From Pseudopyrenochaeta lycopersici (taxonomy: Eukaryota; Ascomycota; Dothideomycetes; Pleosporales; Pseudopyrenochaetaceae): a DNA stretch of 64,000 bases. Under the pieces are notes generated by a model that did no database searches, was not told the DNA's origin, and worked only from the letters and a program-made list of their open reading frames with translations. Positions 1 through 10,271 of the stretch are shown piece by piece (the first letter of the stretch is position 1; the number at the start of each line of letters is the position of its first letter). The position numbers were made by a program, and so were the translations under genes. The stretch lies in assembly GCA_003313425.1 (NCBI GenBank), contig NHZP01000005.1, forward strand, positions 434,001 to 498,000, given 5' to 3'.

Positions 1-665
1 GCGTGAGCATCTAGCTCTGCCAAAGTGAGTCTCCCCAACAATCTACCAAACAATTTCTCATTACAGTGCAGTTGAGAGCCACTTGCCCGGATCCAACGTG
101 ACTTTAGATGGGGGATTACGGCTGCATTCTAGACTCTCACAACTCTGTCTAGCCAGCCTAAAAGCGAATAGACTTGCCCAAACAAAGATGGTAAGGTTCT
201 GGTTCGGTGGATGGCTATATGGAGGATGAAATATTCTGCGTGGCACTGAGATGTGTTCTAAGTCAGGAGGATATGGACATGGGTCTTCCGATAGTCCATA
301 TATAATGATTAACTCGTGCTCTTCTTTCCTTCCGCTTTGATGATGTAACGTTTGACTATTAAAAATGCAAGGTGTAGTGTCTTTATATTTATGGGCAATC
401 TTTAAACGCCGCTCGTAATCTTGAAGAGGGTTCATTGCTGCCTATCATAGCTCTTACACAAATAGTACATGTTGATCGTGGCTTCGACCACGCCTTTTTC
501 ATCTTCGCAATATAATGCTCCTCTCATGCCTCTTATCGCATTCAACGCACGCTTGCTCTGGAGGACGTATGTAATCAGATGTAGCTCGTATACATATAAT
601 ACATAAACACTCTTCGCTCCTCCCCTCCTTAACCGTATAATTTCCATCTACCCATAGACGCGCCT
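1..665. other. Intergenic / 3' flank, no convincing gene
   Basis: No gene is supported here. A 124-codon open frame on the minus strand (61-435) starts with ATG but resembles no family I know and has no clear intron or partner exon. The stretch next to 665 should hold the 3' UTR of the minus-strand mL49 gene. Confidence 0.5.
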
Positions 666-1443
666 CTACATCCCCCGCGCCTTTAAGAACTCTGCGATTT
701 CAGATGTGTGGTGGCCTTTGACAATTACATGTCCTGTCAAACTATTGATCTTGACGTCTTCATTCTTCTTGTTCAGGAACACGCGCAGCTCGTCCCTTAG
801 CGCTGACAGATCCCCAGTGATCTTCCGCACGGTCGTCAGATGCAGATTCCCGCCTCGCTTGTAGTCGGTGTATACGGGCAGGTTCTTGCTTGCGGACCGT
901 GAGACGTGGTATTTTGGCGGTGGCAGGGATATCGATTGGGCGGGTGCGGGGTTGCGAGAGGCTTTTGCTGCGTTCTTGAGGCGTAGCTCTTTCTGTGTGC
1001 GGGACTCGGGCTTGAACTTGTTGGTCTGGAAGGCGCTCTTGGGTGTGCTGGGTGCGGTGGGCTCGACTGGCTTCGGTTGCGACACGTCTGATCGCTCTGA
1101 GGGTAGCGTGGGCTTTGGCTTTGGCGGCTGCGCACTGTCACTTTCGGTGACGGCTTCTGCGGCTGCTAGGTCTGCGGCGCGTTGCGCTTCTTGGGGTGTT
1201 GATGGTGCATTAGGGGATGCGTTTGGCGGTAACGAGGGCTTCGACGAGGCCTTGAGAGGCTTGGATATGTTTGAAGATGGCTCTGTATGCTGTGAGATTC
1301 TACGCATAAATCGATTAGACTAGAAGCATACGCTCAGACTGGAATCGTGTTGCGGTCGAGAAGCGCAAGTGTTGGCGACATGGGACGGCTCTGGGGGCTG
1401 CCAGCGGCCTCAACAGCGGCATCAAAGGTTGTATGCGAGGCAT
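666..1443 (-). CDS. IMG2: Mitochondrial large-subunit ribosomal protein mL49 (Img2 family)
   Basis: Predicted 242-residue protein of the mitochondrial large ribosomal subunit. Two exons: 1443-1332 and 1282-666. The 49-nt intron has donor GTATGC and acceptor CATACAG, and it is the joint that keeps frame. Exon 1 gives an Arg/Ala-rich N-terminus with an RFST motif, typical of a matrix-targeting presequence. The centre is a Pro/Ser/Ala-rich linker. The last ~75 residues (LPVYTDYKRGG, then LRVFLNKKNEDVKINSLTGH and VIVKGHHTSEIAEFL) are the conserved Img2/mL49 fold. The ATG at 1443 is preferred over an upstream in-frame ATG at 1524 because the presequence starts well there. It diverges from eIF3e, with 286 bp between the start codons. 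Confidence 0.9.
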
Positions 1444-1729
1444 TGGGACACTGGACGGGCAATTTAACGCAACAACAGCGAACTGAAAGGGCGCAAGACG
1501 GCTGCAGCGATGATGTCGATGCAAGCTTCTGCACGAGGTTTGCGGCTCAACACCAAAAGTTTAGCGTTGCAGGGGTGCTCGCTACGCACAGTCATTTTTC
1601 ATTCACCTCCGCGAACCCCACCACCGCCGCCGACAATTACGAATTTCGCGCCCGTCGCACCTACACCCACCCGCTGCCACCGCCCGCACCCACGACGTCA
1701 ACACCAGCCCTCGGCGACAACCACCCACC
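1444..1729. promoter_or_regulatory. Shared divergent promoter of mL49 and eIF3e
   Basis: These 286 bp separate the ATGs of two divergently transcribed translation genes, one mitochondrial and one cytosolic. The part nearest eIF3e is C-rich with no TATA box, as is usual for fungal housekeeping promoters and 5' UTRs. The role is inferred from position only. Confidence 0.5.
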
Positions 1730-3144
1730 ATGGCCGACTCAGCGACCGAAGGCGTCAACATCGCCGAGAAGTACAGTCTCCTGCCCAAGCTCATGCCCCA
1801 TCTCGACAGGCACCTCGTCTACCCGCTCCTCAACTTCTCCAGCGACGAAGATGAAGAGCAGAGCCCCGACCAGAAAAAGCTCCTCCTCGAGCTCCTCAAG
1901 ACCACCAACATGACCGACTTCGTGGGCCAGCTGTACCAGGAAGTCCACGGCCTCGACGACATGCCCGAAGAGTACAAGCAGAAACGCGACGCGGTCCTGC
2001 AGCGACGAGATGCGCTGGAGGCCGAGACGAGCAAGATTTCAGGGCTCTTGGACGACGAGAATGTAGTCACAAACCTGAGGAGCGACAAGGTGCAGAATTT
2101 GGCCTATCTGAAGGAGAGCCACGGTGTCGAGGTGGAGATGGTGAACCAGTTGTATGAGTTTGGTCAGTTCCAGTATAGCTGTGGCGTTTACCCACATGCT
2201 GCTGAGTTACTGTATCGGTTTAGGGTTCTGGTACGTCTCTTGAATCATAAAAATCCCAATCGCTGAGTGCTAACTGAGCGCAGACCACAGACGGCGACAA
2301 AGAGCGCGAAGCCACCTGGGGAAAGCTCGCCTGCGAAATCCTCTCCGTAAACTGGGATTCCGCCATGGAGGAGATCAACAAGCTCAAGGAAATCATCGAC
2401 ACACGCCTCTTCAACAACCCGCTGGCACAACTCCAGCACCGAACCTGGTTGATCCACTGGTCGCTGTTCCCCCTCTTCAACCACGAGTCCTCGCGCGAGA
2501 CTCTCACTGAAATGTTCTTCTCCCCCGCCTATATCAACACTATCCAGACCAACTGCCCGTGGATCCTGCGCTATCTCGCTGCTGCCGTCATCACTGGCCG
2601 CAACCGAGGCAGGAACTCAAACCAATACCAGAAGCAGCTTAAGGACCTGATCCGTATTGTGAGGCAAGAGGGATACGAGTACAGTGACCCCGTCACCGAC
2701 TTTATCAAGGCACTGTACATCGACTTCGACTTTGAGGAGGCGCAGAAGAAGCTTGGCGAGACAGAAGAGATTCTCAAGAACGATTTCTTCCTGCTCGGTG
2801 CCGCAGATCAGTTTGTGGATGCCGCAAGGCATCTTATCTCAGAGTCTTACTGCAAGATTCACCAAAGGATTGATATCAAGTACGTCACCACAATTGAATT
2901 ACATCAATCGCTATACTAATCCGTGCTCAGGGACCTATCAACTCGTCTCGGTCTCTCACAGGACGAGGGTGAGAAGTGGATTGTCAACCTTATCCGCGAC
3001 ACACGTGTAGACGCAAAGATCGACTACCAGGCCGGCACAGTCGTCATGAACCACCCACCGCAGTCAGTTTACCAGCAAGTCATTGAGCGGACAAAGGGTG
3101 GCTTCTTCAGGACACAGGTCCTGAGTGCTGCAGTAGCGAAATGA
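1730..3144 (+). CDS. INT6: Eukaryotic translation initiation factor 3 subunit E (Int6)
   Basis: 436-residue eIF3e, a PCI-domain subunit of the eIF3 complex that recruits mRNA to the 40S ribosome. Three exons: 1730-2230, 2284-2879 and 2931-3144. Donors are GTACGT and acceptors CGCAG and CTCAG, with a CTAAT branch site in the second intron. The N-terminal eIF3e_N region begins with [20 protein letters not shown] and runs to about residue 130. The PCI domain follows, with the characteristic [15 protein letters not shown] segment and a C-terminal winged helix around [20 protein letters not shown]. Length matches the family. Subunit e is present in most eukaryotes but absent from budding yeast, so its presence fits a filamentous ascomycete. 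Confidence 0.96.
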
Positions 3145-3737
3145 GTAGCGAGATTTTGGTTCTCAGTGCCGCAGCTGCGATGGAAAGTCAAAAGGGTGCA
3201 GCTTCTGGGGATGGCATGGGGAGGTGATGACTAAATGGAGAATTGGGCCAAGAATTCAGAGCATGTGGCTTAGTAGACTCGGGTTTCCAAGACAAAAGCA
3301 CTGCGAGAGAGAGAGGGTCAAATGTGCATGCATGCATGGGATCGGGCGTCTGTGTATGGGCTCCATACGAGCTCTTGTCTTTTCTGGAATCAGGGTAGCA
3401 GCAAAAAGACCTGGGCTGTACGTTTATAGGACGGCGAAATGAGTATCTGGTGAAATGTTCAAATACCTCGTGTCAAAGCTAACAGTGCATGTTGCTGCAG
3501 TGAACATGAAATTGTCAACGTGAACATGAAGTTGTCAACGTGAACATGAAATTGTCAACGTAGACTTTTGATGCAAATCCATTTTTAAATTCCCTCCAAT
3601 ATTGGTGTACATAATGAGCTATGATTAGTACTTTTGTCATCGGCCCTCACTGATTTCCTATCGTACAATCCCGCGTATCACTCATCTCGCTTCACACCCT
3701 CCATCTTCATCTTTCACACCCCCAACCCCTTCTCAGC
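3145..3737. other. Intergenic between convergent eIF3e and CWH43
   Basis: 3' UTR space of two converging genes. It contains a short tandem repeat at 3500-3559 and otherwise no gene that I can support. Confidence 0.6.
3500..3559. repeat. Tandem repeat, 3 copies of a 20-bp unit
   Basis: Three head-to-tail copies of the unit GTGAACATGAARTTGTCAAC. The middle copy differs from the outer two at one position (G for A). It lies in the 3' intergenic space and is probably a minisatellite seed. Confidence 0.9.
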
Positions 3738-6700
3738 TCAAGCATAGTACCTCGGCTCATTGAAGACATGATACTTGTGGCCCCTGACGCCCTCGCCCTT
3801 GAACAGGTCCGGGAACCTCAGGCCAGGCGCAACCTGACTCTCGTGGATAACTTCATTACCGTTTTCAGGCTGGTCGACGACGAATTTACCGACCTGGAGA
3901 GGAGATGGGTTAGCAGACGGGTCTTGTAAACTGGTGAAGCGGGTAAGGAGGGAAAACGTACCTGGAGTTCTGTGTCGGTGATGGTATGGCGAGATACGCG
4001 AGCGTAGCCTGTACGCTTCAATCCCTTGTAGAGAATGTACTCGCACCATCTGTCCCAATCTGTGGGGTCGATGTCCTTCATGCCGGACTTTTCGCCGACA
4101 TAGGTATTGTAATTTCCCTCGCCGGGCTTGATTACCAGGTAACTGAGGAGGATTGCGGGTCGGGGTGTGGCTTTCATGCGCTCGGCGAGATACTCGCTTT
4201 GCAGTCTGCGGTCCTCGGGATCTTCTTCTTGACCAGAGTGGAAGACGAAGACGTCGACGAGGGTGCCGTATGCGTCGATTGTGGCTTCGATGGCGGGAGC
4301 GAGTTCGCCGACAGGGCTGGGAAGGAGGTGGTGTGTGGAGTTGACAATGGGGAACTTGGATAGCAGTGCGGCGCCCCAGGTGTGCTTGTTGGGGCCTGGA
4401 CCGTAGTCAACGTACATGCCTAGGTCTTCTGCGAGGAATTGCGTGGTGTCGCGCATGCCCATGATGATGCGCTGAAGATCACTTTCGAGGAGACCAATAA
4501 CGTCGACCTCGAGCTCTTTGATCAGGTCGCGCATGCGGTATTCAGAAGACCACATGTCATTGTCAAGGGAGAAGTGAATCGTCCAGATACCTGCCGTGAT
4601 GGATTTGGTCTCTGGGTGATACGGCGTGTAATCGTAGCTAGGGAAGCGCAGGTACGCAGTAGCGATAGCGACGACCTCAAGGGCGCCGAGGATATAAAGA
4701 TAGTACGAGCGCTGTCTGCTCGCCGCTGCGGTGATGACAGCTTTGCCCTTGTAGCTCTTCAATGCAGGGGGTTGAGCCGAGACGCTGAACACACCTGCGC
4801 CGATCTGGATCATCATTGCGGTCATGACCCAGTCTGTGCGTTCACGGACGAGAGGGCCGCCGGGAACGAAAGCGTAGGCTACAACCCAGACGTGGAAGAG
4901 CACCATGAAGTTGTAGGTAAGGAAAGCGAGACCAAAAGTTCTACCTGGGGAGTGACGGCTCGCATGGGTGATGAGGACAGGGGCAGCAGCCATGGTGTAA
5001 ACGGCCAGAACGAGCCCTCCATAGTAACCAGACCAGTGGCTATAGGTTGTAAGGACTGCAGCGCCAATTGATCCGACACCATAAAATGCCCATGATCGAG
5101 ACAGGTTGGGTGCAAACAGCCCAATGTTAAGGCCAACGCCCATAGCAAGTAGGGTCAAAGTGCCGTGAGGAACAGCAAGCGGGCCACGGACGGGATATCC
5201 TTCCCAGACCCATGAAATCATGGTGCTTGAGTCAGCGAGGAGAGAGTGCATAGCAAAGAATAATCCAGCAAGACCAAAGCTAGCGAAAACAGAAGATCCC
5301 CTGGTAGGGCCAGGAGACGGAATATCTGCACCAGAGCTGGCCGTAGACCTTGTGGAGATCAACATGGAAACCACAGCCAGTACCAGACCGGCTTTATTCC
5401 ATCCGCCATTCTGCTCATGCATGATGGGCCAGATAGGATTGTTCGTCCAGAAGGCAAACTTAGCGATGCTGGAGGCAACCAAACCAATTGAGAATGCAGA
5501 GATCCGTGCCTCGAGGCGATGCGGCTGTGACCGTTCTCCGTAGAACGTCGCGGCCCAGGAGATGCACGACATCGACAAACCGAATGCAACAGCGAACAGG
5601 CGAATGACGGGTGTTTTGGCCAGGAATGCAACAAGGCCTGAGAGCGACAGCAGATGGAAGAACCAGGGATGGCGAGCGACGAGATATCGAAGTGGCTTCA
5701 CTCCGAGGAAGAATGGAGATATGGTGCACATTACCAATGCTTCGTAGCCTGAGATACCCATGTGCCAGAGGGGGAAGTCTAGACAGTTAGGGTGTTTTCG
5801 ATCGGTGAGGGTGAAAACTTACACCAGACAGTTACACCCAGGGAAGTCAACATGGACCAGAAGACAAACTATTGACGGTCAGTTATGAATGCTGGTAGGG
5901 CAGTGGCCTGTCCTACTCCATTGTAAACGTTTGCTGCCGCAAAGATAAAGTCCGGCAAAGAGAAGGCACCTGAGAAGACGGCGCCAATCTCCTTGTTCTT
6001 TCTATAGCAAGATTAGCAAACACGGGAGCTCATGTAGACCAATGGACTTACTCTTTTTCGAGGACGGCGTCGGAAAGGTTCTTGTTGCCAGCACTGCAGG
6101 GAAGGATGAATCAGAAAGTGATCGTGAACCAATTGCATTTGTGATGGGGTGTCTATCTATTTTGGGAGTCTTGGGACGTACACGCGAGACACCGCCCGTA
6201 TATCTTTTACAACAATCTCAAGATTCTGGAACTCGATCATCGTCACAGCGTCGAATGCTACATCGAGCAAGACAAGTGCCCATTCGAAGAAGGCGTAAAT
6301 AGTGTATGCTAGGTCGGTGTTAGTAAGGTCCGGGTGGTGACGTGGCGCAACTCACCTCCTGCAACACGGTGTACTTTGTGCTGAATGAAGAAGTAGATCA
6401 AGGGTACTAGAGTGCCAAAGAAGGAACCAGCGAAAAGCTTTCGGTACTTGATAGCTGTAGGATTTCTCGGGCTCAGGGCCAGGCAGCCTAGGGTCCAGGG
6501 AAGAGTCGCTACCAAGTATGAGATCATGAAGATATCGTGCCAGTCGTGGTCATCGGTCGAGGTCACGTATGTCCAGCCTCCACAGGTCAGTGTTCGGAAG
6601 ATGCCCACGCCGGCAATGAATTTGGGAAGCGCCGAGTTTGGTTTCTTGGTCAAGATGTACCAGAGTCCGACCAATGCGAAGCGAGGACCTGATGAGCGGT

Positions 6701-7198
6701 TCAGTATAGGCGATTGGGGCTATAACCCTAGGCCGTACCTGATGTAAGAGCAATGAAGAGCATAAAGACAGAGCGCTCAGGGTAGCGGTCTCCAATAGTC
6801 GCGGAGACAGACGGGAACCACTCGTCAGGATAGCCCTTGGGTAATTATTGGTATTTATAGATTGTGTGATGGCCTTGGATACTAACATAGTGTTCGTTTT
6901 CTACAATCTTGTGATAATGTAGCCATCTACGGGAGTTTAGTCGCGTCGAGGGGTGTGGGTGGGTGGCAGAGTGGCATACATTCCGACAACAAGGGCTCCA
7001 ACGAAGGCGGCTGCATAGTCTGTTAGCGTGGAGCAACCAAGACGCACGAGAGTAACCTACTGTAGGCCATGAGCGTGTGCGCATAAGATATCCATCTGCC
7101 ATTGAACTGTACACAGTGAGCTTGCGGAGTTCTCGGGGGTGGAGGCTGCGAGTGCGTACCGATGCGACTGTGTCGCCGTCTTTGTCTTTCAAAGCCAT
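3738..7198 (-). CDS. CWH43: Cwh43-type GPI-anchor lipid remodelling protein (PGAP2/Frag1 + C-terminal EEP-like domain)
   Basis: Large polytopic ER membrane protein, roughly 950-1000 residues. In yeast Cwh43 replaces the diacylglycerol of GPI anchors with ceramide. About ten exons. The first encodes [13 protein letters not shown], followed by [15 protein letters not shown] and [15 protein letters not shown] Frag1/DRAM/Sfk1 (PGAP2-like) segment follows at about 6900-6170 ([48 protein letters not shown]). The motif [19 protein letters not shown] (about 6000-5920) is typical of the family. The main exon (5780-3962) has about ten membrane segments and then a soluble endonuclease/exonuclease/phosphatase-like region ([28 protein letters not shown]). 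The last exon is 3893-3738. Start is the ATG at 7198. It diverges from UTP6. Confidence 0.93.
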
Positions 7199-7445
7199 TG
7201 CAAAGGTGAGCTGGGACGACGTGCAAGAGTCCCGCCTGCTCAAGAAAATTCTAAAGTAGCAAAAGAGCGTCGAGAATGGTACTTGGAGCCACGTCCACGC
7301 GCGTGTCTCCTGAAGGCTCGCCGAGGCCCAGGGTTCACGCTCGTAGGCCAAGCCGCTACCAGCGGCAGCAACTTTAGGCGACGAGTTTTCTCGACCAACA
7401 ACTTTTTTCGATTGCGACTGTGCTGTAAACAATCCCACCACCAAC
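7199..7445. promoter_or_regulatory. Shared divergent promoter of CWH43 and UTP6
   Basis: These 247 bp separate the two ATGs. An open frame crosses the region on the minus strand but shows no conserved sequence. Promoter function is inferred from the head-to-head gene order. Confidence 0.45.
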
Positions 7446-8834
7446 ATGGCAGGACCGAGTGACAAGGCGCGATTCTACCTCGAGCAGTCGGCGACGGAGC
7501 TGAACGAGCTTGAGCGCAAGAAAATCTTCACTCGGGTAAGTACGCAGGTCGCACATGCCAGCCTCACTGCTAACACTCGGCAGGAAGAGATCAGTTCCAT
7601 AGCCAAGAAACGCTCCGACTTTGAGCACATCATCAATGCACGCGGCTCCCACCCCTCCGACCACCTGCGATACATCGAGTTCGAAAAGAATGTCGACGCG
7701 CTGCGGCGGAAGCGGATCAAGCGGATGGGCACCCGGTACAAGGGCGCAGGACAGCGGACAATCTACTTTCTCTACAACCGAGCGACGAGGAAGTTCCCCG
7801 GAGAGCTCACGCTATGGATGCAGTACATCGACTTTGCCCGCAAAGACAAGGCTTACAAGCGCCTGAACGACATCTTCACTGCTGTTGCCCGCCTGCACCC
7901 TACCAAGCCCGACATCTGGATTCTTGCCGCACACTACTTCATGGACACGCAGGCGGATATCACCAATGCGCGAAGCTACATGCAGCGCGGCCTGCGCTTC
8001 TGCAAGAACTCGGAGCATCTGTGGCTGGAATATGCCAAGCTGGAGACCATCTACGTCGGCAAGATTGCGGGGCGGAGGAGGATTTTGGGTCTGGATATCG
8101 ATCGCACAAAGCAGCAGCAAGTAGATGGCGATGAGGACATGGATATGATTGCGCTACCAGAGGTCACGGCAGAGGACATCAATCCGACTTTGAAGCAGGA
8201 CGATGGCGTGGACGAAGTCGCGCTGTCCAACTTAGCCTCAGCGCCCGTGCTCACGGGTGCCATTCCGATCGCTATTTTCGATTCCGCCATGAAGCAGTTC
8301 CAAGGAAGACCACAGCTTGCAGAGCGTTTCTTCGCTGTCTTCGCGGAATTCGATCAATTACCATGCATACCACGCATCCTGCAACACGTGCTTGACTACC
8401 TGCTGCAGAATTCGCCTGACGCTGTGGAGACTGCCATCTGCAGATTCCATATGCAGGTATTCGGGCGCAATGCCGGCGAACTGGAGTTCCCTGCTGCATT
8501 GGGTGAAGCGCTCGATTTGTTAAGCTCCATCATGGAGCAACATCCCAGCGAGTCAGTGCGGCTCTCCGAAGTCGCTGTCCGTCAACTGCTAGCCCTCAAT
8601 CGGTTATCCACGGATGCAGACCCAGCTATCCAGAAAGTGCTGCGTGTTGCGCTTCGCAAGTATATACGGGCGTTAGACGACGGCGAAGGTGCCGGCGATA
8701 GGGTGGTTAGCGTAGCCAGCGCACTACAACAGGAGGGAAAGAAACACGATGCGGAAGCGCTGATCCGGTCGAGTATCAAGCACTGGGCTGCGAACGAAGA
8801 GCTGCAAAAGCTCTACTCGGCGATGGAGACGTGA
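7446..8834 (+). CDS. UTP6: U3 small nucleolar RNA-associated protein 6 (Utp6)
   Basis: Component of the small-subunit processome that matures 18S rRNA in the nucleolus. The N-terminus (residues ~1-90: ARFYLEQSATELNELERKKIF, then EEISSIAKKRSDFEHIIN, RYIEFEKNVDALRRKR) is the Utp6 signature. HAT repeats follow (TLWMQYIDFARK, DIWILAAHYFMD, HLWLEYAKLE). A 48-nt intron (7536-7583; donor GTAAGT, branch GCTAAC, acceptor GGCAG) is a multiple of three and stop-free, so the unspliced frame stays open. Removing it joins KKIFTR directly to EEISSI as in homologues. Spliced CDS is 7446-7535 plus 7584-8834, giving 446 residues. Confidence 0.93.
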   Translation: MAGPSDKARFYLEQSATELNELERKKIFTRVSTQVAHASLTANTRQEEISSIAKKRSDFEHIINARGSHPSDHLRYIEFEKNVDALRRKRIKRMGTRYKGAGQRTIYFLYNRATRKFPGELTLWMQYIDFARKDKAYKRLNDIFTAVARLHPTKPDIWILAAHYFMDTQADITNARSYMQRGLRFCKNSEHLWLEYAKLETIYVGKIAGRRRILGLDIDRTKQQQVDGDEDMDMIALPEVTAEDINPTLKQDDGVDEVALSNLASAPVLTGAIPIAIFDSAMKQFQGRPQLAERFFAVFAEFDQLPCIPRILQHVLDYLLQNSPDAVETAICRFHMQVFGRNAGELEFPAALGEALDLLSSIMEQHPSESVRLSEVAVRQLLALNRLSTDADPAIQKVLRVALRKYIRALDDGEGAGDRVVSVASALQQEGKKHDAEALIRSSIKHWAANEELQKLYSAMET

Positions 8835-9061
8835 AGAGTTTAGCAATGTTGGTCAGCAGATTAAAGGGTCCCAAGCACACCCCCGCATACTGTACTCTGA
8901 TACCTCTTATCGGGCCGTAAACGCCATGAGCTACACCGCTGCGGCTGCCAACGCCTATCGTGAGATTTTCACTATGAATACAGAGTTCGACCACGTCAGC
9001 TGAACAGCAGAATTCAATCCAGCGACGGTGCCATGGCTGGCACCAGTCCCCACAGACCGCT

Positions 9062-9771
9062 TCACTCATCACCCCGGCCTCTTCTGGAGCTCTTCTTCGC
9101 ACTCTGCTGCTTCTTGCTTTTGAGCCGGCGCTCGTTATCAGACGTCTGTCTGCGGGCCTATCAGCGCTCCGGGGGTTCGGGGAGGAAAAGCTGGGACGAC
9201 CTACAGTTGTTTGACTCGCTGCACCTGCTCCGCGGGTGTTTCGCTCGGAACAGCGTGTTGCCCCGCTTCTGCAATGGCTTCGTATAGACGTCTGTAGCAA
9301 CTATGTGCATTGTCGTTCTGCTTTCGACTGTCGTCGGCTTGGACTATTATAGTGTTGGATCGGGCGGCCACATAGCGGCACCGCTTGATCTCGCCATGTA
9401 GGGCAGCGGGGACATGGTGCAGTAGGGCATCCAGGGGCACCTTCAGTGTGGCTTTCGAATTTACTCTTTGGGCATGCTTAGTATAGCGCGCGCCGTCAAA
9501 TTTTCGTGACCTTTCCATACTTGTTCACGTTCTGTCCGCCGGGGCCGGAAGATCTGCTAAAGCTCAATTCGCCAATACTCTTCAGAGGGATCGCCTCTGC
9601 ATGCAGCGTCGCGAGCCACGCTCGCGCAGTCTGGAGCTCCTCATCGCTTGCGCCGTGGTTGCTGTCTCGCGCCGACGAGGCGGCGCGGTGCACTGCTGGC
9701 AAGGCTGCTGGCAGGGTCCTGGCGGTGGAAAGAAGCAGCCCACGGACAGGGCGGCGGCAGAAGGCGTGCAT
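9062..9771 (-). CDS. Mitochondrial peptidyl-tRNA hydrolase with class-I release-factor GGQ domain (ICT1/Pth4-like)
   Basis: 199-residue GGQ-domain protein expected to hydrolyse peptidyl-tRNA on stalled mitochondrial ribosomes. Three exons: 9771-9521, 9465-9205 and 9149-9062. Intron 1 has donor GTATGG and a TACTAA branch; intron 2 is 55 nt with donor GTAGGT. The N-terminus (MHAFCRRPVRGLLLSTARTL) is a mitochondrial presequence. The catalytic loop is FSRSSGPGGQNVNKVNSKA, and the intron interrupts it right after NVN. The C-terminus is a lysine/arginine-rich tail (LKSKKQQSAKKSSRRGRGDE), as in ICT1/ArfB proteins, which place such a tail in the mRNA channel. The longest frame begins at a GTG (9777); the ATG at 9771 is the start. 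Close to budding yeast YOL114C/Pth4 in plan. Confidence 0.88.
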
Positions 9772-10271
9772 AACCACTCGCGGCAGTTTTGTCAGGATGA
9801 GCTCATGCTCCCGGCCTGGGGGAAAGAATTACGCAGGCCACGAAGCAAACCATGTGATCACGTGCACGGCCACAGTCTGGAACGCCAGCAAAAGCGTTCA
9901 GCCTTTCCTCAGAGGCCTGTGCATCTCCTTCATCCCACCGCGTGTCCCAACATCTGCTGCACGACGCTTGCCTGACTCTACCATTCTCTTGCCACTTTTA
10001 TGCCTGCACCCCGCACATCGCCATTTGCACCAGTGTCCAGCGTCTTGCTGAATGGGTGAATACAGCAGTCTAATCCTCACCATCATCATCTACTAGTAGT
10101 ATCACTAGCAGCCCCACCATCAGCTTCTTCATCCGCTGCACACCTTCCCAATACCGCCAGCAGCCCAGCCCGTCTTTGTCACGACGGCGCGCTGTGTGAA
10201 TGCCTTGAGTTGATCCTTCCCTTTAAGCCCTTCCCAACCTGTGTACTGGCACTGCGCCCGGCTTAGCATAT
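9772..10271. promoter_or_regulatory. Divergent promoter region, GGQ hydrolase / RRM protein
   Basis: 500 bp between two divergent genes. No further coding exon is apparent. The part nearest 10271 is pyrimidine-rich (CAC/CAT and CTT tracts), which suggests a long 5' UTR for the RRM gene. Confidence 0.4.

Noticed and set aside
61..435. 124-codon minus-strand frame near the window start
   Set aside because: Starts with ATG but has no recognised motif, no splice partner and lies in the 3' flank of mL49. Not enough to call a gene.
868..1323. Plus-strand frame opposite mL49
   Set aside because: Antisense shadow of a low-complexity coding region; no conserved sequence of its own.
7199..7465. Extension of the first CWH43 frame upstream of 7198
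   Set aside because: The frame is open by chance; the conserved MALKDKDGD start fits the family and leaves room for a promoter.
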